A stretch of 64,000 nt of DNA from CBDBND01 sp965262665 (GTDB lineage: Bacteria > Pseudomonadota > Alphaproteobacteria > Rhodospirillales > Rhodospirillaceae), in the NCBI GenBank assembly GCA_965262665.1, contig CBDHFR010000004.1, positions 992,001-1,056,000 on the forward strand. Reading direction: 5' to 3'. The notes under the pieces were generated by a model that was given only the letters and a program-made list of their open reading frames with translations, made no database searches and was not told the origin of the DNA. Shown here piece after piece: positions 8,574 to 17,690 of this stretch (its first letter is position 1; each line of letters opens with the position of its first letter). A program made the translations under genes and the position numbers.

Positions 8574-9809
8574 TTATTCTGCCGCTTTCCGGCCGGCGCT
8601 GATACCAAACACCGTCAAAACAATTGCCATTTGGAAAACACCGGCGATCATAAACACGATTGCCGCTCGCTCCATGTCCAGCAGCACACCGAATACAAAC
8701 GGCGCGATCATACCGCCAATGCTAAGCCCGGTTGAAACAAAGCCGAATACTGCTCCCATAGAGTCCTTCGGTGCCACCGAGCGGACCAAAAGATCTCGGG
8801 ATGGTGCGGTCACGCCGCTGGCAAAACCGGCGATACACATGGCCACGGCAATTCCAAAAAAGGCCAGTTGAAAAAAGCCGAGAGCCAATATTGCAAAACC
8901 CGAAACAACAGTCCCGAATATGGCGATGAGATCATGGCGGGCTGTGCGATCTCCAATGACACCACCTAATAAAATCCCCGCGCTGCTGGCAGCCAGGAAT
9001 AAAGTGAGCGCAATGTTGGCGGTCACCAGCGGCATGCCATACATTTGATCGAAGGCCGAGACAGAAAAATAAGACACGCCAGAATGAGCTACCGAAATAA
9101 AGAGCCAAAACGTAAAACCCATGAGAATGGGTAACAACATCAAGAGCATCGCCACGCTTCTGAGCGACTGGTTGGGCAGCCGGTCATTTTCAGAGTCTGG
9201 ATGATCAGCGGGATCCTTAAGAACCGGACTGTAAACGAGCAAGATTGCAGCAATAACCAAACCAGAAATACCAATCAGCGCAACGGCGCTTTGCCATCCC
9301 ATCGTCCGAGCAAGCGCAACCATGATTAATGGCGCAATGGCGCTGCCACCAAATCCTGACACCGTGTGAATGCTGAACGCCTTGCCCATCACTTTGGGGT
9401 CAACACTTCGATTGAGAATGGCGTAATCGGTGGGATGGTAGACGGCATTGGCCAAGCCCGCCGGAATCATCATCGCCATGAGAATCCAATAGGACGGCGC
9501 CATACCCATGGCCACCAGGGCTAAGCCTTGAACGGCAACAGCTCCGGTGAGCAGTTTAGGCGCATCCAGACGATCGGCCAGGACACCCATGGGTAATTGA
9601 GTCAATGCACTGACAACGTTGAAGACGACGATTAAGGCGCCCAGCTCCGTGTAGGTGACCGTTAAATCTGAGCGCAACAAAGGAAAAAGCGGCGGTAGGA
9701 CAAAGAAAAAGAAATGACTGTAAAGGTGCGCCAGGCTGATCAGCGCGGTCACCTTCGTGCTTTCGGCGAAAGGGACTTGAGGGGGTTGCGGTGAAGTGGC
9801 GTCAGTCAT
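8574..9809 (-). CDS. MFS transporter (Fsr-like)
   Basis: A 411-residue integral inner-membrane protein with the 12 hydrophobic segments of a major facilitator. The A-like motif GVLADRLDAPKL lies between TM2 and TM3, and GGVIGDRTARHD is its counterpart in the second half. The N-terminal segment (ISLAHLYSHFFFFVLPPLFPLL) and the loop NAVYHPTDYAILNRSV are characteristic of the fosmidomycin-resistance-like branch of the family, which exports small molecules using the proton gradient. The ATG at 9809 overlaps the stop of the upstream MFS gene by four bases (ATGA), so the two are translationally coupled. The substrate cannot be inferred; both may serve compounds handled by the neighbouring hydrolases. 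Confidence 0.85.
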   Translation of the reverse strand: MTDATSPQPPQVPFAESTKVTALISLAHLYSHFFFFVLPPLFPLLRSDLTVTYTELGALIVVFNVVSALTQLPMGVLADRLDAPKLLTGAVAVQGLALVAMGMAPSYWILMAMMIPAGLANAVYHPTDYAILNRSVDPKVMGKAFSIHTVSGFGGSAIAPLIMVALARTMGWQSAVALIGISGLVIAAILLVYSPVLKDPADHPDSENDRLPNQSLRSVAMLLMLLPILMGFTFWLFISVAHSGVSYFSVSAFDQMYGMPLVTANIALTLFLAASSAGILLGGVIGDRTARHDLIAIFGTVVSGFAILALGFFQLAFFGIAVAMCIAGFASGVTAPSRDLLVRSVAPKDSMGAVFGFVSTGLSIGGMIAPFVFGVLLDMERAAIVFMIAGVFQMAIVLTVFGISAGRKAAE

Positions 9810-11074
9810 GATTTGGTTTCGAATTTACGTGAATCAACGACCTCGGTGTTTGCAAATACAACCACAGTCAAGACCACAATCACAGAACCGATCACAAAAG
9901 GATGCCAGGGTGTGCTTTGGTACAATGCAGCCGCTGACGCCGGTGCAAGAAGGAAAGCAATCGCTTGCGTGGACGTCGAAATTCCAGCAATGCGTCCCTG
10001 TGCATCTGGGCCGGCGGCTAGGGAAAGTGAGGTGTTGATGGCAGGCATTGTGAACCCTTGCCCTATTCCATTGCAGATCATTGCAACAATGAACGACAGC
10101 TGTGTTGAGCTGTTCCACAACAGACCTATGGACACCATAGTAAAACCGATACCGATGGCGACGATGGCCTTGGCCCCCACGGGGATTCGTCTCAACAGGA
10201 AGGTTTGAACAAAAACATTGGCCGCGGCAGCGCACATGAGACCCAAACCCATGGCTTGAGCGGCTGGGATCGGCTCCAGTTGAAACCGGTCCTGGACGAA
10301 GAATCCGACAATCGAGAAAATGCCGTATGTGCCGCACATATAGAGGACGGCGCTGATGGCAATCATCAATACCGGACCTTTGAGGAGAAGCCGGTAACTG
10401 CCTCCGCCGCCTGGCGTGTGACTTTTGGTATTGGGCAGGAATATGAGTGGAGCGATGACCACGACCATTCCCGCCGCTGCGATAATGTAAAATGGAGCCG
10501 ACAACCCGGGGCCCGTAAAAAATGCGGAAACGGATGGTCCGATGATGGCGCCGGTGCTGGTGGCTGCCGTCAACATGGAGATGGCTCGCAAGCGCATTTC
10601 CCGAGACGACAAATCGGCGGCCATAGCCATCGCAGCGGGTGTGACCGCACCAGCGCCTAGCGCAAACAGAGCGCGAGACCCTACCAGCATCCATAAGATG
10701 GTTATACCGGTGACCAAGTTACGGATTGCGGCGTCGACGATGAGTCCGAACATGACAACGGAGATGACAAAAGCGACACCACCGAGAATGATCACCCGGC
10801 GCCGCCCCCACGTCTCGCTGGCCGCTCCCCACATGGGACCGGTGAACAGCATGAACAGACCATGGACCGACATCACCATGCCGATCTGATAATCCTGCAT
10901 GCCCACCTCCCGGCCGATGGGCGGTAAAATGGTGAATAGAAACGCCTGGCCGACGATCATGATCATGGCTGCGTAAAACAGGGTGGCGCTGACCGGCAAC
11001 GGCAGTTTACCTGATGGGAGAACAGTTGCGGTCGACGTATTGGGCAGTGGTGAAGTCAAAAAAGAACCTAACAT
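9806..11074 (-). CDS. MFS transporter (DHA1-type)
   Basis: A 422-residue major facilitator with a cytoplasmic Pro-rich N-terminus and 12 predicted hydrophobic segments. The first-half loop after TM2 reads MWGAASETWGRRRVIILGG, the canonical A-motif (GxxSDxxGRR), and TM5 has STGAIIGPSVSAFF, resembling motif C of drug:H+ antiporters (Gx6GPxxG). This suggests export rather than uptake. It is the first gene of a two-gene leftward operon with the Fsr-like transporter, overlapping it by ATGA. The divergent SnoaL-like gene starts 137 bp away, so that gap is the likely promoter region for both directions. Tandem MFS genes may reflect duplication, but the two belong to different subgroups. Confidence 0.85.
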   Translation of the reverse strand: MLGSFLTSPLPNTSTATVLPSGKLPLPVSATLFYAAMIMIVGQAFLFTILPPIGREVGMQDYQIGMVMSVHGLFMLFTGPMWGAASETWGRRRVIILGGVAFVISVVMFGLIVDAAIRNLVTGITILWMLVGSRALFALGAGAVTPAAMAMAADLSSREMRLRAISMLTAATSTGAIIGPSVSAFFTGPGLSAPFYIIAAAGMVVVIAPLIFLPNTKSHTPGGGGSYRLLLKGPVLMIAISAVLYMCGTYGIFSIVGFFVQDRFQLEPIPAAQAMGLGLMCAAAANVFVQTFLLRRIPVGAKAIVAIGIGFTMVSIGLLWNSSTQLSFIVAMICNGIGQGFTMPAINTSLSLAAGPDAQGRIAGISTSTQAIAFLLAPASAAALYQSTPWHPFVIGSVIVVLTVVVFANTEVVDSRKFETKS

Positions 11075-11211
11075 TCCTGAGCGGGGAGCGGATTTGACCC
11101 GTTTGTGGACCAGGCTGCAAGGGTGGCGGCTTAGTAACGTTCACCTGGTGTCATTTGGATGGAAACTGCCGTCGGGTTCCGCATTATAGTGTCTCCAGAA
11201 TAAGAGCTATA

Positions 11212-11640
11212 ATGATGTCAAACGATCAGGAGATCATCGCTGATATTGAAGAGCGGGTCCGAGATGTGTGGCGACGGTTCGCCGATCAGAATCCCCAGGG
11301 CATGCTTGACCTGCTCCATCCCAGCTGTACGGTTTGCGACATTTTCCAACCCGACCTGGTGACTCGCCGCGAAATGGAAGCCTATGTGGAAAAGGATTTC
11401 TCTCAGTCAGCCGCGCGGGGCCAGTTGACCTATCACATGTTCCCCATGACAACCTCGGTCTGGGGCGATGCGGCAATCTGCCGGTTCTTGCTCCATTTCA
11501 AGTACGACCCTCCTAACCCAGCCGAAGGGACAGGGCGAATCACCTGTGTGCTGCGGAATTTTCCAGATGATGGATGGTTGCTTGTGCATGTTCATGAAGG
11601 GCATGTACCGGAGGGGATTCCTCCTATAGAAAACTCTTAG
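11212..11640 (+). CDS. SnoaL/NTF2-like protein
   Basis: A small cytoplasmic protein of 142 residues with the cone-shaped SnoaL/NTF2-like pattern: an N-terminal helix (IADIEERVRDVWRRFADQNP), then MLDLLHPSCTVCDI, strands ending in GDAAICRFLLHFKYD, and a final strand GWLLVHVHEGHVPEG where the W-x-x-V-H-x-H ending is typical of SnoaL_3-like ketosteroid-isomerase homologues. The start is ATG 11212 or 11215; the longer frame from 11155 is not supported by a ribosome site. An alpha/beta hydrolase starts 23 bp behind it and a VOC-family gene follows, so the three look like one operon for turning over a small organic substrate. The catalytic role is unknown. Confidence 0.7.
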   Translation: MMSNDQEIIADIEERVRDVWRRFADQNPQGMLDLLHPSCTVCDIFQPDLVTRREMEAYVEKDFSQSAARGQLTYHMFPMTTSVWGDAAICRFLLHFKYDPPNPAEGTGRITCVLRNFPDDGWLLVHVHEGHVPEGIPPIENS

Positions 11641-11662
11641 AAAAAACGAGGAGACGCATGGA

Positions 11663-12469
11663 ATGAAACGACCCCGCCGTGGTTATACTGACGGTCCGTT
11701 TGGACAGATCCATTTCCAAGACACGGGAGGCGGTGGCTTACCGCTTATATTGTGCCATCAAGCCCCCCTCACCTCGCGGCAATACGACAACGTTTTTAAA
11801 GGATTGGCCGATGCGGGCTTCCGCGCGGTTGCAGTCGATACTCCGGGCTTTGGGTTCTCCGACGTGATGGATTTTATTCCCCGTGTAGAAGATTACGCCA
11901 AAGCCGTGCCGGCGGTGATGGATCATTTGGGCATCAAACAGGCCGATATGCTTGGCCATCACACTGGCGCCATGATCGTGACCGAGGTGGCGATTCAATT
12001 TCCCAGTAGAGTCCGCAATCTCATTATGAATGGCCCCGTGCCGTTCACCGAGGAAGAACGCAAAACATGGATGGACGATATCGTCGAGGGGGTGGAGAAG
12101 AAGTTTACGTATAAGGCCGACGGGAGCCACCTTCAGGAAATATACGTTAGTCGAATGAAATGGATGGACTCAGATAAAGACGCTGAACTTGTCACGCGTT
12201 ATATCGTCGAGCAACTTCAAGGGTTCGGTCCTTTTTGGTACGGCCACCATGCCGCTTTTCTCTACGACCACACCACCGCAATTAAGAATACTAAACATCG
12301 CACACTCATCCTGACCAACAGCGGAGACATCATTCAGCCGCAAGCAAAGATAACAAAAGAATTGCGCCCGGATTTCGAATACGTCGAACTAGAGGGCGGC
12401 GGTATTGATCCGACAGATCAATTGTCCGAGGTCTGGGTGGCCGCTGTCGCTGATTTTCTCAAAGCGTAA
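11663..12469 (+). CDS. Alpha/beta hydrolase with GHHTG nucleophile elbow
   Basis: A 268-residue alpha/beta hydrolase fold protein. The oxyanion region (LPLILCHQAPLTSRQY), strand-helix AVAVDTPGFGFSD, and nucleophile elbow MLGHHTGAMIVTE are all in order, followed by a lid-like Trp/Tyr-rich helix region and TLILTNSGD for the acid strand. The elbow is G-H-H-T-G, so the usual catalytic Ser (or Asp/Cys) is a His. I recall GxHTG elbows in a recurring subset of these proteins, so this may be a subfamily trait rather than damage, but normal serine-hydrolase chemistry would not be possible. It lies between the SnoaL-like and VOC genes (spacings 22 and 12 bp), which suggests co-transcription. Confidence 0.8.
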   Translation: MKRPRRGYTDGPFGQIHFQDTGGGGLPLILCHQAPLTSRQYDNVFKGLADAGFRAVAVDTPGFGFSDVMDFIPRVEDYAKAVPAVMDHLGIKQADMLGHHTGAMIVTEVAIQFPSRVRNLIMNGPVPFTEEERKTWMDDIVEGVEKKFTYKADGSHLQEIYVSRMKWMDSDKDAELVTRYIVEQLQGFGPFWYGHHAAFLYDHTTAIKNTKHRTLILTNSGDIIQPQAKITKELRPDFEYVELEGGGIDPTDQLSEVWVAAVADFLKA

Positions 12470-12481
12470 CCGGAGTTCATT

Positions 12482-13447
12482 ATGTCTCCACCGCTTGTTA
12501 CTGCGATGAGTTGTATCACCATTTCCTGCCCGGAACCTGACCGGCTCATTAATTTAATTACTGAAGCCTGGGAATGGGAGCTTTTCAGTGAAGGTTCCAT
12601 TGACGCTGCGCTTGAATCGATCTGGGGCATCACGCCGAGCAGTGCCGGAGACCGGTTTAGCATTTTACGGTCTAAGAACTTCGACCGAGGCATGATTCGT
12701 GTGGTTGAAGGTCCGGACCGGCACCGCACCTCCCCTATGAGCACCCGCTGGAGCGGTGTTGAGATTGTTGTCTCTGAGGATCTCTTGGGATTATGCAGAC
12801 GTCTCGAAGCACATCCCGATTTTGACGTTGTCAAACCGGTCGATGAAGCGGACTTCACCCATGCCGGCGCCAACGTGCATACGTTCTTTCATGGCCGCGG
12901 CCCCGGACTGACCCATACCATGTTCACCATGGCGGTCACCCAGCCCGAAACCTATGCCTTCCCCGAAACCGACAACCATGTTGGTCACATTTTTGATGTT
13001 CACCTCGACGTTAATAACAAAGGCCCAAGCTGGGATTTTTATGAGAAAACGTTGTGCATGGACATGGTGTTCGATGACATGCTCACTGAGGGTTTATTTT
13101 ACGACACCTGGGATCTCGATCCGTCAATACCCCATGTTCGTATGTCAATTTTCAAGGGCGATGCAGAAGGATTTGGTTTGGGTGGCATTGAAATGCGCAG
13201 TTTTGATGCCTCCACCATGGATTCTACACCACCTTTCGAAGATCGCCTGGACGGCGGCTCCTGCATCACGACTTTTACGACCAAAGATATCGATGCGGTC
13301 TTCAAAGCCATCGATGCAAGTCCCGATTCGACACCGATCACCGAACCGCAAGTTCATGCGGTGACACCCTATGGCGGGGGAAAAGTATTCGCCTTTCTCG
13401 GCCCAGAAGGAGAGCGGGTGGAAATCGCAGAGAAATGGATCAGTTAG
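12482..13447 (+). CDS. Two-domain VOC (glyoxalase/dioxygenase-fold) protein
   Basis: A 321-residue protein made of two vicinal-oxygen-chelate modules, each with beta-alpha-beta-beta-beta units. Module one begins MSCITISCPEPDRLINLITEAW; module two contains VGHIFDVHLDVN, DFYEKTLCMDMVFDDM and the closing YGGGKVFAFLGPEGERVEI, whose final Glu sits where VOC metal ligands lie. Ring-cleaving dioxygenases, glyoxalases and bleomycin-binding proteins share this fold, so the substrate is open. It is third in the plus-strand operon after the SnoaL-like and alpha/beta-hydrolase genes. Its stop overlaps the stop of the convergent hydrolase by 4 bases, leaving no room for a separate terminator. Confidence 0.75.
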   Translation: MSPPLVTAMSCITISCPEPDRLINLITEAWEWELFSEGSIDAALESIWGITPSSAGDRFSILRSKNFDRGMIRVVEGPDRHRTSPMSTRWSGVEIVVSEDLLGLCRRLEAHPDFDVVKPVDEADFTHAGANVHTFFHGRGPGLTHTMFTMAVTQPETYAFPETDNHVGHIFDVHLDVNNKGPSWDFYEKTLCMDMVFDDMLTEGLFYDTWDLDPSIPHVRMSIFKGDAEGFGLGGIEMRSFDASTMDSTPPFEDRLDGGSCITTFTTKDIDAVFKAIDASPDSTPITEPQVHAVTPYGGGKVFAFLGPEGERVEIAEKWIS

Positions 13448-14268
13448 ACACCTAAAAATTCCATGATCAGGGTAGCCGTTTCTTCCGGTTTGTCTTGATG
13501 TGGAAATGCACTGGTATCCTCTATGGCTTCGACACGTCCATTTATTAGTTTTGGGTTGGCTTCTTCGGTATACTGGCCATATCCACCCTTGGTGCCATAG
13601 GCCAAGAGAAACGGTTGTTCGATCTTGGGGAGAATGGCCAAATAATCAAACAAACCAACTCCGCGTGCACTGGGCTGAATCCACCGACCGGCGGCCTTGC
13701 GGCTGAGGTTCATTTCCTCCATGTGCGCCGGATTGCTCATGCCGAACACCCGTTCCATGTAGGCAGGTTCACGCGGTAAGGGATTTTCGTTTTCGTCAAA
13801 GTAGCCGTCGGCAATGGCTTGCGCGCCCGCGGCTTTCAATTCACCGCGTTCCGCGGTTCCGGCAAGCGCCGATCCAACTGTAATCACAGCAGAAATACGG
13901 TCAGGCCAAAATGCAGCGCAGACAGTCGCAACGCATCCACCCTCCGAACTTCCTATCATAACGACTTCTTTTTCACCGAGTGCATCGAGTGCGGCCATGA
14001 TTTGGGCAGCGTTTTCTTCTTGTGTTGAAATAAACGGCGGAGGTCCATTCATGGTTGACTCACCATGCCCGGTGAGATCCATGGCGATGGTGCGCATGCG
14101 TGTTGCCAGTATTGGCATGATCCAACGCCATTCGCTGGTCCATCCGCCGAGCTTATGCAGCAGCACAGCGGTTAGCTCACCCTCACCTCCCGCGACAAAG
14201 TGAATTTTACCGCCAACGACGGGGATGTGGCCTTCTTCAAATTGTGGAAGCGTCGAGAGATCAGACAT
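13444..14268 (-). CDS. Alpha/beta hydrolase (serine)
   Basis: A 274-residue alpha/beta hydrolase with a complete core: GELTAVLLHKLGGWTSEWRW for the oxyanion strand, TIAMDLTGHGEST, the canonical elbow VVMIGSSEGGCVATV (G-x-S-x-G), the acid strand PFLLAYGTKGGYGQY, and the catalytic His probably in DTSAFPHQDKPEE. Unlike the neighbour at 11663 it keeps the nucleophilic Ser. Esterases, epoxide hydrolases and C-C hydrolases share this outline, and the substrate is not evident. It is transcribed leftward just after the truncated DUF1838-like fragment (10-bp gap) and converges on the VOC gene with a 4-base overlap of stops. Confidence 0.8.
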   Translation of the reverse strand: MSDLSTLPQFEEGHIPVVGGKIHFVAGGEGELTAVLLHKLGGWTSEWRWIMPILATRMRTIAMDLTGHGESTMNGPPPFISTQEENAAQIMAALDALGEKEVVMIGSSEGGCVATVCAAFWPDRISAVITVGSALAGTAERGELKAAGAQAIADGYFDENENPLPREPAYMERVFGMSNPAHMEEMNLSRKAAGRWIQPSARGVGLFDYLAILPKIEQPFLLAYGTKGGYGQYTEEANPKLINGRVEAIEDTSAFPHQDKPEETATLIMEFLGV

Positions 14269-14278
14269 GAGACTTTCC

Positions 14279-14752
14279 TTAGACGAAACCAGGGTGATCG
14301 GACCGTAGGCGTTCTTTCAATGCCGTCGGAATTTCTTCGGGATCCGCAAGCTTGCGGCCTTTGAGTTGCCATAATTGTAGACCCGGATAATCACCCATAT
14401 TTAACCACGGAGCCCAGGAGTTTGTTTGCTCATAGGCCAAAGTTGCTGGGACATAGGTGCCTACTGGAGTCAGCAGATCCTCAACCCGCGCTTGGAATGT
14501 CGTCAGGCTATCGCCGAAGTAAAATTGATCTGTAGTGCGTTCGGGTGCCTGGCCGGATGACGAAGGACTCAATTCTCGTGTCCGGGAAAAATAGTTTTCC
14601 TCCACCCAAAGTGTGTCACCGGAAATTTCAACGGGACTAATGCCGCCATGCGCTTCTATAGGGCTCGTACTTCCGGGATGTTCAACGTCACCGTTCATTG
14701 CGAAACTATGACTTACAATCACTTTACAAACCGATCTTGGATTATCCATCAC
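14279..14752 (-). pseudogene. DUF1838-like protein, C-terminal fragment
   Basis: The 157-residue frame aligns with the C-terminal half of the DUF1838-like proteins at 5.0-6.7 kb. GDTLWVEENYFSRTRE corresponds to GDDVWCR, NSWAPWLNMGDYPG to TWPGWLNMGDVQG, LKGRKLADPEEIPTALKERL to the GRK...PPEW block, and SDHPGFV to the final Tyr-Pro segment. The N-terminal half and Tat leader are missing: upstream of 14752 the sequence turns into the AT-rich recombinase flank. It is therefore a truncated gene at the left edge of the mobile island, probably cut by an integration or a deletion. The 10-bp gap to the hydrolase suggests they were once co-transcribed. A short functional protein cannot be excluded. Confidence 0.6.
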
Positions 14753-14839
14753 AACCCATCAGGTTCAATAAGATATTAATCTATAAGCAATTTCAGTGTA
14801 CTTGTATCAACGACGTTCAAAGAGTATTTTGGCGATAAT

Positions 14840-14858
14840 GTGACATAGAGGTGACATA
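14840..14858 (+). promoter_or_regulatory. Direct repeat GTGACATA upstream of the recombinase
   Basis: Two copies of GTGACATA lie 11 bp apart, one helical turn, 35-53 bp before the recombinase start. The second runs into CATAAT, a plausible -10 element. This suggests an operator or recombinase-binding site controlling the integrase; nothing further can be shown from sequence. Confidence 0.35.
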
Positions 14859-14892
14859 ATAGGGCGGTGGCACCCCTCGCCGAGAAAACCTT

Positions 14893-16869
14893 ATGCTGAC
14901 CGAACGTATGATCCGGGACTCCAGACCCGCGCTGAATACCCGGATACTGTGGGATAATCAAGTGAAGGGATTGGGCGTTCGAATCACGCCCACTGGACTG
15001 AAAGCCTATGTGCTCGACTACCGAATGAGTGGTCGTCGCCATCGCGCGGTATTGGCGCGAACGAGCGAACTTTCCTTGCGTGACGCACGTAAACGCGCCG
15101 GCGCCGAGCTGGTTCGGATTCGTGCTGGCGAGAGCGACCCGCTAACTCGGCGGCGCGAAGCACGCATGGCGCTGACCGTAAACGAAGGGCTAGACCGGTT
15201 CTTCGCCGAGTATGTTCCGACGCGGATAGAAGTAGGCCGTATGGCGAAGAGCACGGTTGACATTTATCGTCGGCAAGCTGCCCGTTACCTCAGGCCCGCT
15301 CTCGGCAAGCGGCAGATTGCAGACGTCACTCGCCGCGAAGTTGAGCGGATGATGGCGCCGATCGTGACGACCGCACCAGTGCATCGAAACCGCGTGCTGG
15401 CGTTTACGAGTCGGTTGTTCCGGTTGTTCGAGGATTGGGGGTTGCGCCCACAGCACACGAACCCCACGAGGGGGATCGATCGGGCGCGAGAGGAGGCGCG
15501 CGATCGTGTGCTCACGCCTACCGAGATGACGGCACTCGGTGAGGCATTGGCGCGCGCGGAGAAGGAACAGCCCGCGGCTGTGGCGGCTATCCGGGTTGCG
15601 GCCCTGACGGGTCTGCGCATTGGGGAAGTGCTGTCGATGCGCTGGGAACACATCGAGGAAGCGCATAACGCCGTGATGCTTCCTCATACGAAGACAGGGC
15701 GGCGCAAGCACGTTCTCCCCTCGGCGGCGCTTGAGTTGCTCGCGGGCCTCCCGCGCATCAACGACTATGTGTTCACGGTCGGGAACCAGGCAGCCATCAC
15801 CTATCCCACGGTCCGCAAGGCCTTCATGGCTATTGCGCACGATGCCGGCCTGCCGGACTTGCACCTGCACGACTTACGTCGCACGTTCATGACCGGCGCT
15901 GCGCGCTCTGGGCTCGGTACCCATGTGCTGCGCGATCTGCTTGGACACAAGACAACAGCGATGGCCGATCGCTACATCCGGCATGCTGGTGCGGCGGTTC
16001 ATGAAGCCCAGGAGCACATCGGGACGGTCATAGAGGCGCAACTGCGTGGGGGTGGGATCGGAGCAGGCGATACCGTCCAAAACACTGGAGTAGGACGGTT
16101 AGATGAGCAAAAAGTACGAAATGCTTCAGAAGGGGATTCACCGGTGAAGACACCGGGGAACCCGCCACTGAACGTTGAATCAGGCGTGTACCCAGCGGGC
16201 GGGCAGAGCCCGCTGATAACGGTAATTCAAAGTCTCTATGGCTCGGACACAAACCTAGACGAACACGGTAGAAGGATTTTCGAGTACCAGTCAGAACTGG
16301 CACGGCTCCAGATACGCTTTGAGCAGGAGGGGCAGCGCTCGTCTTTCGAAGAAGCCAAGAATCTCGTTAGACAATTCCCGTGGCGTAACCCTAAAGACAC
16401 CGAGAGTTGGGCTGACTTTGGGCTCGTTTTACACGGTGTGACCGTTGAGGATGGGCGAGTAAGGCTGCGAGAAGAGGGCATCCAGCAATTGCTTGAAGCC
16501 TGGCAAGACGAAGAAGCGGAACGTTGGGAACGTTATCGTGCTCAGCAGGCGCTCGAAACAATCGCAAACCTGGCGCAGGAAGCGTTCGAAACAATCGTAG
16601 ACCTGTCGCAGGAGGATCATTTGCTCATCGATGATATCCTCCAGCGGCTAGCAAGAGGACGCCTTAGCCGCCCGCCCGGCCGGTACGATCAGCGCACACA
16701 TGATGTTCGCGATTTGAACATCATCGAACTGATCAGCGATTTGCAGCGCCTGGGTATGCGCGCCTCGCGCAATGACGCCAGTCCTAATAAGCATTCCGCT
16801 TGCGACGCAGTCGCGGACGTGCTTGAGATGGATTATACGGCGGTCGAGGCTGTTTGGAAGCGACAGTAG
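14893..16869 (+). CDS. Tyrosine recombinase/integrase with long C-terminal extension
   Basis: Residues 1-390 form a typical element-encoded tyrosine recombinase: an N-terminal arm-binding region (DNQVKGLGVRITPTGLKAYV), a core-binding SAM-like domain, and the catalytic domain with Arg in ALTGLRIGEVLSMRW (near 239), H-x-x-R in HLHDLRRTFM (near 326-329), His in LLGHKTTAMADRYIRHA and the Tyr nucleophile near 360. After about residue 395 there are some 260 extra residues, Glu-rich and coiled-coil-like (EEGIQQLLEAWQDEEAERWE, ETIANLAQEAFETIVDLSQE), ending in a short helical domain. Standard integrases are about 400 residues, so this one carries an unrecognised module. It marks the left end of the mobile island; no tRNA or attachment site is recognisable beside it. 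Confidence 0.85.
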   Translation: MLTERMIRDSRPALNTRILWDNQVKGLGVRITPTGLKAYVLDYRMSGRRHRAVLARTSELSLRDARKRAGAELVRIRAGESDPLTRRREARMALTVNEGLDRFFAEYVPTRIEVGRMAKSTVDIYRRQAARYLRPALGKRQIADVTRREVERMMAPIVTTAPVHRNRVLAFTSRLFRLFEDWGLRPQHTNPTRGIDRAREEARDRVLTPTEMTALGEALARAEKEQPAAVAAIRVAALTGLRIGEVLSMRWEHIEEAHNAVMLPHTKTGRRKHVLPSAALELLAGLPRINDYVFTVGNQAAITYPTVRKAFMAIAHDAGLPDLHLHDLRRTFMTGAARSGLGTHVLRDLLGHKTTAMADRYIRHAGAAVHEAQEHIGTVIEAQLRGGGIGAGDTVQNTGVGRLDEQKVRNASEGDSPVKTPGNPPLNVESGVYPAGGQSPLITVIQSLYGSDTNLDEHGRRIFEYQSELARLQIRFEQEGQRSSFEEAKNLVRQFPWRNPKDTESWADFGLVLHGVTVEDGRVRLREEGIQQLLEAWQDEEAERWERYRAQQALETIANLAQEAFETIVDLSQEDHLLIDDILQRLARGRLSRPPGRYDQRTHDVRDLNIIELISDLQRLGMRASRNDASPNKHSACDAVADVLEMDYTAVEAVWKRQ

Positions 16870-17390
16870 CCGCGCGGTTGAGCCCGCCGTTATGGGGCAC
16901 AGCTGCAGTCGTAATACATGAAGGTTGTCTGCCACCTTCATCTGAATGTTGTTTCCACCCGAAGATTGGGGTTAAATTGCGCCCATTGCGCCCATTGCGC
17001 CCCAAACAGTGTTGATTACGTGCCCAAATGGTCGTCATGTTACAAGCCTTCACGAGGCACAATCAGCTTCTCAGCCGATGCAAGCAGACGGTTTTCGAAG
17101 ACAATTACGAGCCTCCGAATGGGTGACCTGTGCAGGGGGTGCCAGGTTACCAGCGTCCCTACCGCAACCATACGGGACCCCGACTGACTCAGGTGCGTCA
17201 AGAAGGGCATGCCGAAGTCCCTCCACAAGTGCCCAATTAGGGGTATGCAGAAACGCTGATCCCAGCGGATCTCGGACACCCCAGTGAGTCCAGTTGTGTG
17301 GGTCATAATTCTCTAGATAATTACGCCCCATGCATTCTTATGGCGCGTCCCTCATCCTCTGCAATCCGAAATGAACTTCGGAGAAAAAGG
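16870..17390. other. Intergenic stretch without a recognisable gene
   Basis: Between the recombinase and the excisionase-like gene I see no convincing reading frame. Around 16979-17000 there is a short tandem GCGCCCATT-type repeat (two full units and a partial). This stretch could hold the element's attachment or regulatory sites, but no dyad or promoter stands out. Confidence 0.4.
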
Positions 17391-17687
17391 ATGAACGAGT
17401 ACGAAACTAATCGATCTGAGGGCACACCGAATGCGCGTTTCGAGACTGACCGCTACTACCGCCCGGGCGATGCGGCCTTATCCGTAATCGCCTCGCGGGG
17501 CACCCTTGCTACTTGGCGCTGGGCTGGCCGTGGGCCGCGCTATACCAAATTCGGCCATCGCATTTTGTATCTCGGGGCCGATCTCAATGCGTGGCTGGAT
17601 GCGCGTGTGATCGAGCCGACGATCCGGGCAACCGAGGAGAAACAAGGCCCAGAGGCGTTCCCCTCCACCAAACAGAGAGGGATGTGA
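17391..17687 (+). CDS. AlpA/excisionase-like MerR-type DNA-binding protein
   Basis: A 98-residue protein whose middle reads RYYRPGDAALSVIASRGTLATWRWAGRGPRYTK and then RILYLGADLNAWLDAR (written here in parts: RYYRPGDAALSVIASRGTL, ATWRWAGRGPRYTKFG, RILYLGADLNAWLDAR). That is the winged helix-turn-helix pattern of AlpA-like regulators and excisionases: a helix that selects DNA, a wing with GxGPxYxK, and a final DLxAWL helix. The start at 17391 follows GAGAAAAAGG and gives the compact family length; a longer frame from 17298 lacks such a site. It sits 3 bases before the AAA ATPase gene and downstream of the recombinase, the classic order recombinase-excisionase-replication/primase-like gene of integrative elements. 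It probably controls excision or early gene expression. Confidence 0.7.
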   Translation: MNEYETNRSEGTPNARFETDRYYRPGDAALSVIASRGTLATWRWAGRGPRYTKFGHRILYLGADLNAWLDARVIEPTIRATEEKQGPEAFPSTKQRGM

Positions 17688-17690
17688 GCC

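Noticed and set aside
14970..14990. GTTCGAATC resembling a tRNA T-loop near the recombinase start
   Set aside because: It lies inside the recombinase coding region and no cloverleaf can be built around it.
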